A stretch of 64,000 nucleotides of DNA from Cohaesibacter marisflavi (GTDB lineage Bacteria; Pseudomonadota; Alphaproteobacteria; Rhizobiales; Cohaesibacteraceae). The stretch covers positions 62,001-126,000 of the forward strand of contig NZ_FOVR01000002.1 in NCBI RefSeq assembly GCF_900115225.1, given 5' to 3'. Made by a program: the position numbers and the translations under genes. Shown one piece after another: positions 62,875 through 64,000 of the stretch (position 1 is its first letter; the number at the start of each line of letters is the position of its first letter). A model generated the notes under the pieces. That model was not told where the DNA came from, did not search any database, and saw only the letters and a list, made by a program, of their open reading frames with translations.

Positions 62875-63996
62875 TCATCGCGCCGTATAGACAAGCGGGA
62901 ATTGTCGGGCACTGGTCTCAACGCCATCGCATGTTGGCTTCTCGCGATATTCCAACAGGAAGAATTCCAGAGCCTCCCCTTCCACCGAACGCAGCTGATA
63001 GGCTTCAAAGCTGCCGCAGCTGCCATCTCCATCATAATATTCCGAGGTGACAGTACCGTTTGCGACATTCATCTGCGGATTGCGGATCTCGTGGTTTTCT
63101 TTTCGAGAGCCTATGCCGGGAAGAGCAGGGAAGGGCAGTACGGTGGCATAATCCGCATTGTCATTCATGCTGACCACATAGGTAGAGCTTCCCGCATGAG
63201 CATAGAGGTTGCAGGGCACTTCCCACAGGGTGACGGCATCGCTGATGGCATAATGGGCGCCAAAGCCGGCTGTCTGCTCCATGTCACATTCCGGTGCGTC
63301 TCGACGGATGGCATTGCGCACGCCGCGGGGCACAGCATCGAGTCGGTCAAAGGACACCGCGTCTCCCAGAGGCACCGGATCACCGAAGGGCGGATCGACC
63401 TGAATGGTGCTGTTGCTTGCGGTCTGGTTGGGCTGGGGGTGCTGGCTTGCCTGACTTTGCTCTGGCTGTTGCGGACAGAAAATGCCTCCCTTGACGGAGA
63501 TGACGAAGGGATAATGCTTGTTGCGCGTAATGGTCAGCTTGGCGCGGTCCACAACGATTGAGTCGCCAGATACATGCTGATCCAGAACCTCCACAAGTGT
63601 TGTATAGGTGCCCTTGGAGGTGCGATAGAGCCGCAAGGGCTCCAACGTCTGCCCACCACTTGTGCCTTTATCCTGCCGTTGGAACTCATAGACCGTCTTG
63701 CCCACTTTCATCCATGCTGGCAACTCTTCCCCATCATTGAAAGGCGCATAGAAAACATAGGCATATTTGTCGGTCTTAGGATTTTTGTTGGCCTGCCAGA
63801 ATGCCAGATGGCACCCGTTATAGCTTTCTATGACATTCTGCCCGAACAGCCGCAAATCAATATCGGAGTCTGCATCCGCCGCTTGAGCGTTCCCGCCGGA
63901 CAGCGCGAGCAGAACTGCAACACATAGACCGAGCCAATGTCTTTTATGAGTGTTCTGTAAGGATTGGATCAAGGAAACGGACTGTCGCAAGGCCAT
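62875..63996 (-). CDS. DUF1176-like secreted protein
   Basis: A 373-residue exported protein. A signal peptide ends at AQAA (about residue 40). The mature part has two segments separated by a Gln/Pro/Ser linker (about 177-195). The C-terminal region (YYDGDGSCGSFEAYQL, LEYREKPTCDGVE) carries the two-cysteine pattern typical of DUF1176 proteins. Six cysteines suggest periplasmic disulfides. ATG 63996 is four bases from the window edge, so a longer N-terminus beyond the window cannot be excluded. Confidence 0.75.
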   Translation of the reverse strand: MALRQSVSLIQSLQNTHKRHWLGLCVAVLLALSGGNAQAADADSDIDLRLFGQNVIESYNGCHLAFWQANKNPKTDKYAYVFYAPFNDGEELPAWMKVGKTVYEFQRQDKGTSGGQTLEPLRLYRTSKGTYTTLVEVLDQHVSGDSIVVDRAKLTITRNKHYPFVISVKGGIFCPQQPEQSQASQHPQPNQTASNSTIQVDPPFGDPVPLGDAVSFDRLDAVPRGVRNAIRRDAPECDMEQTAGFGAHYAISDAVTLWEVPCNLYAHAGSSTYVVSMNDNADYATVLPFPALPGIGSRKENHEIRNPQMNVANGTVTSEYYDGDGSCGSFEAYQLRSVEGEALEFFLLEYREKPTCDGVETSARQFPLVYTAR

Positions 63997-64000
63997 GGTG

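Noticed and set aside
1-64000. CRISPR array, rRNA operon or insertion sequence
   Set aside because: No regularly spaced repeats, rRNA segments or transposase genes were seen anywhere in the window.

Overview
The window looks like a chromosomal segment of a marine-type, facultatively anaerobic alphaproteobacterium, probably Hyphomicrobiales. The evidence is an FzlA-type GST-fold gene beside uppP and queG, a BA14K-like secreted protein, a MaoC-phosphotransacetylase fusion beside ackA, a rhizobial-type UDP-glucuronate epimerase, three TRAP transporters and an oxygen-sensitive glycyl radical enzyme. No species can be named from sequence alone.

Layout. 1-4 kb: an Lrp/AsnC regulator convergent with a proVWX betaine importer. 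4-9.4 kb: a glycyl radical enzyme (GRE) and its radical-SAM activase, then two regulators (XRE-cupin and GntR). 9.5-15.3 kb: a DctPQM TRAP transporter, a D-2-hydroxyacid dehydrogenase, a DHDPS/NAL-family aldolase and a PfkB kinase, apparently one acid catabolic operon. 15.7-33.5 kb: mostly housekeeping and chemotaxis genes, namely pta-ackA, a UDP-glucuronate epimerase, malonyl-CoA decarboxylase, two chemoreceptors, two RNA methyltransferases, a DsbA-family protein, uppP, fzlA, queG and an SDR protein.

33.75-45.46 kb: an 11.6-kb integrated element in the 3' half of tRNA-Arg(ACG), bounded by perfect 47-bp direct repeats. It carries an integrase, an AlpA-like protein, gpW, a protease-capsid fusion, portal, both terminase subunits, a primase/ATPase and small regulators. 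It has no recognisable tail or lysis gene, which is the layout of a capsid-forming phage satellite. Joining the two ends, as excision would, creates a 104-codon reading frame that starts just after int, crosses attP and ends 2 bases before the primase. In the integrated state this frame is split and its right part has no start codon.

45.6-52.6 kb: a second DctPQM system with a consensus sigma-54 promoter, a structured leader, a candidate enhancer and a convergent dctD/dctB pair. 53-64 kb: a Gfo/Idh/MocA oxidoreductase, a YCII-like protein, a DeoR regulator with an operator array, an MFS permease, a TAXI-TRAP system, an SNF-type sodium symporter, an acyltransferase and a DUF1176-like protein. 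All three TRAP loci have a hairpin between the binding-protein gene and the membrane genes.
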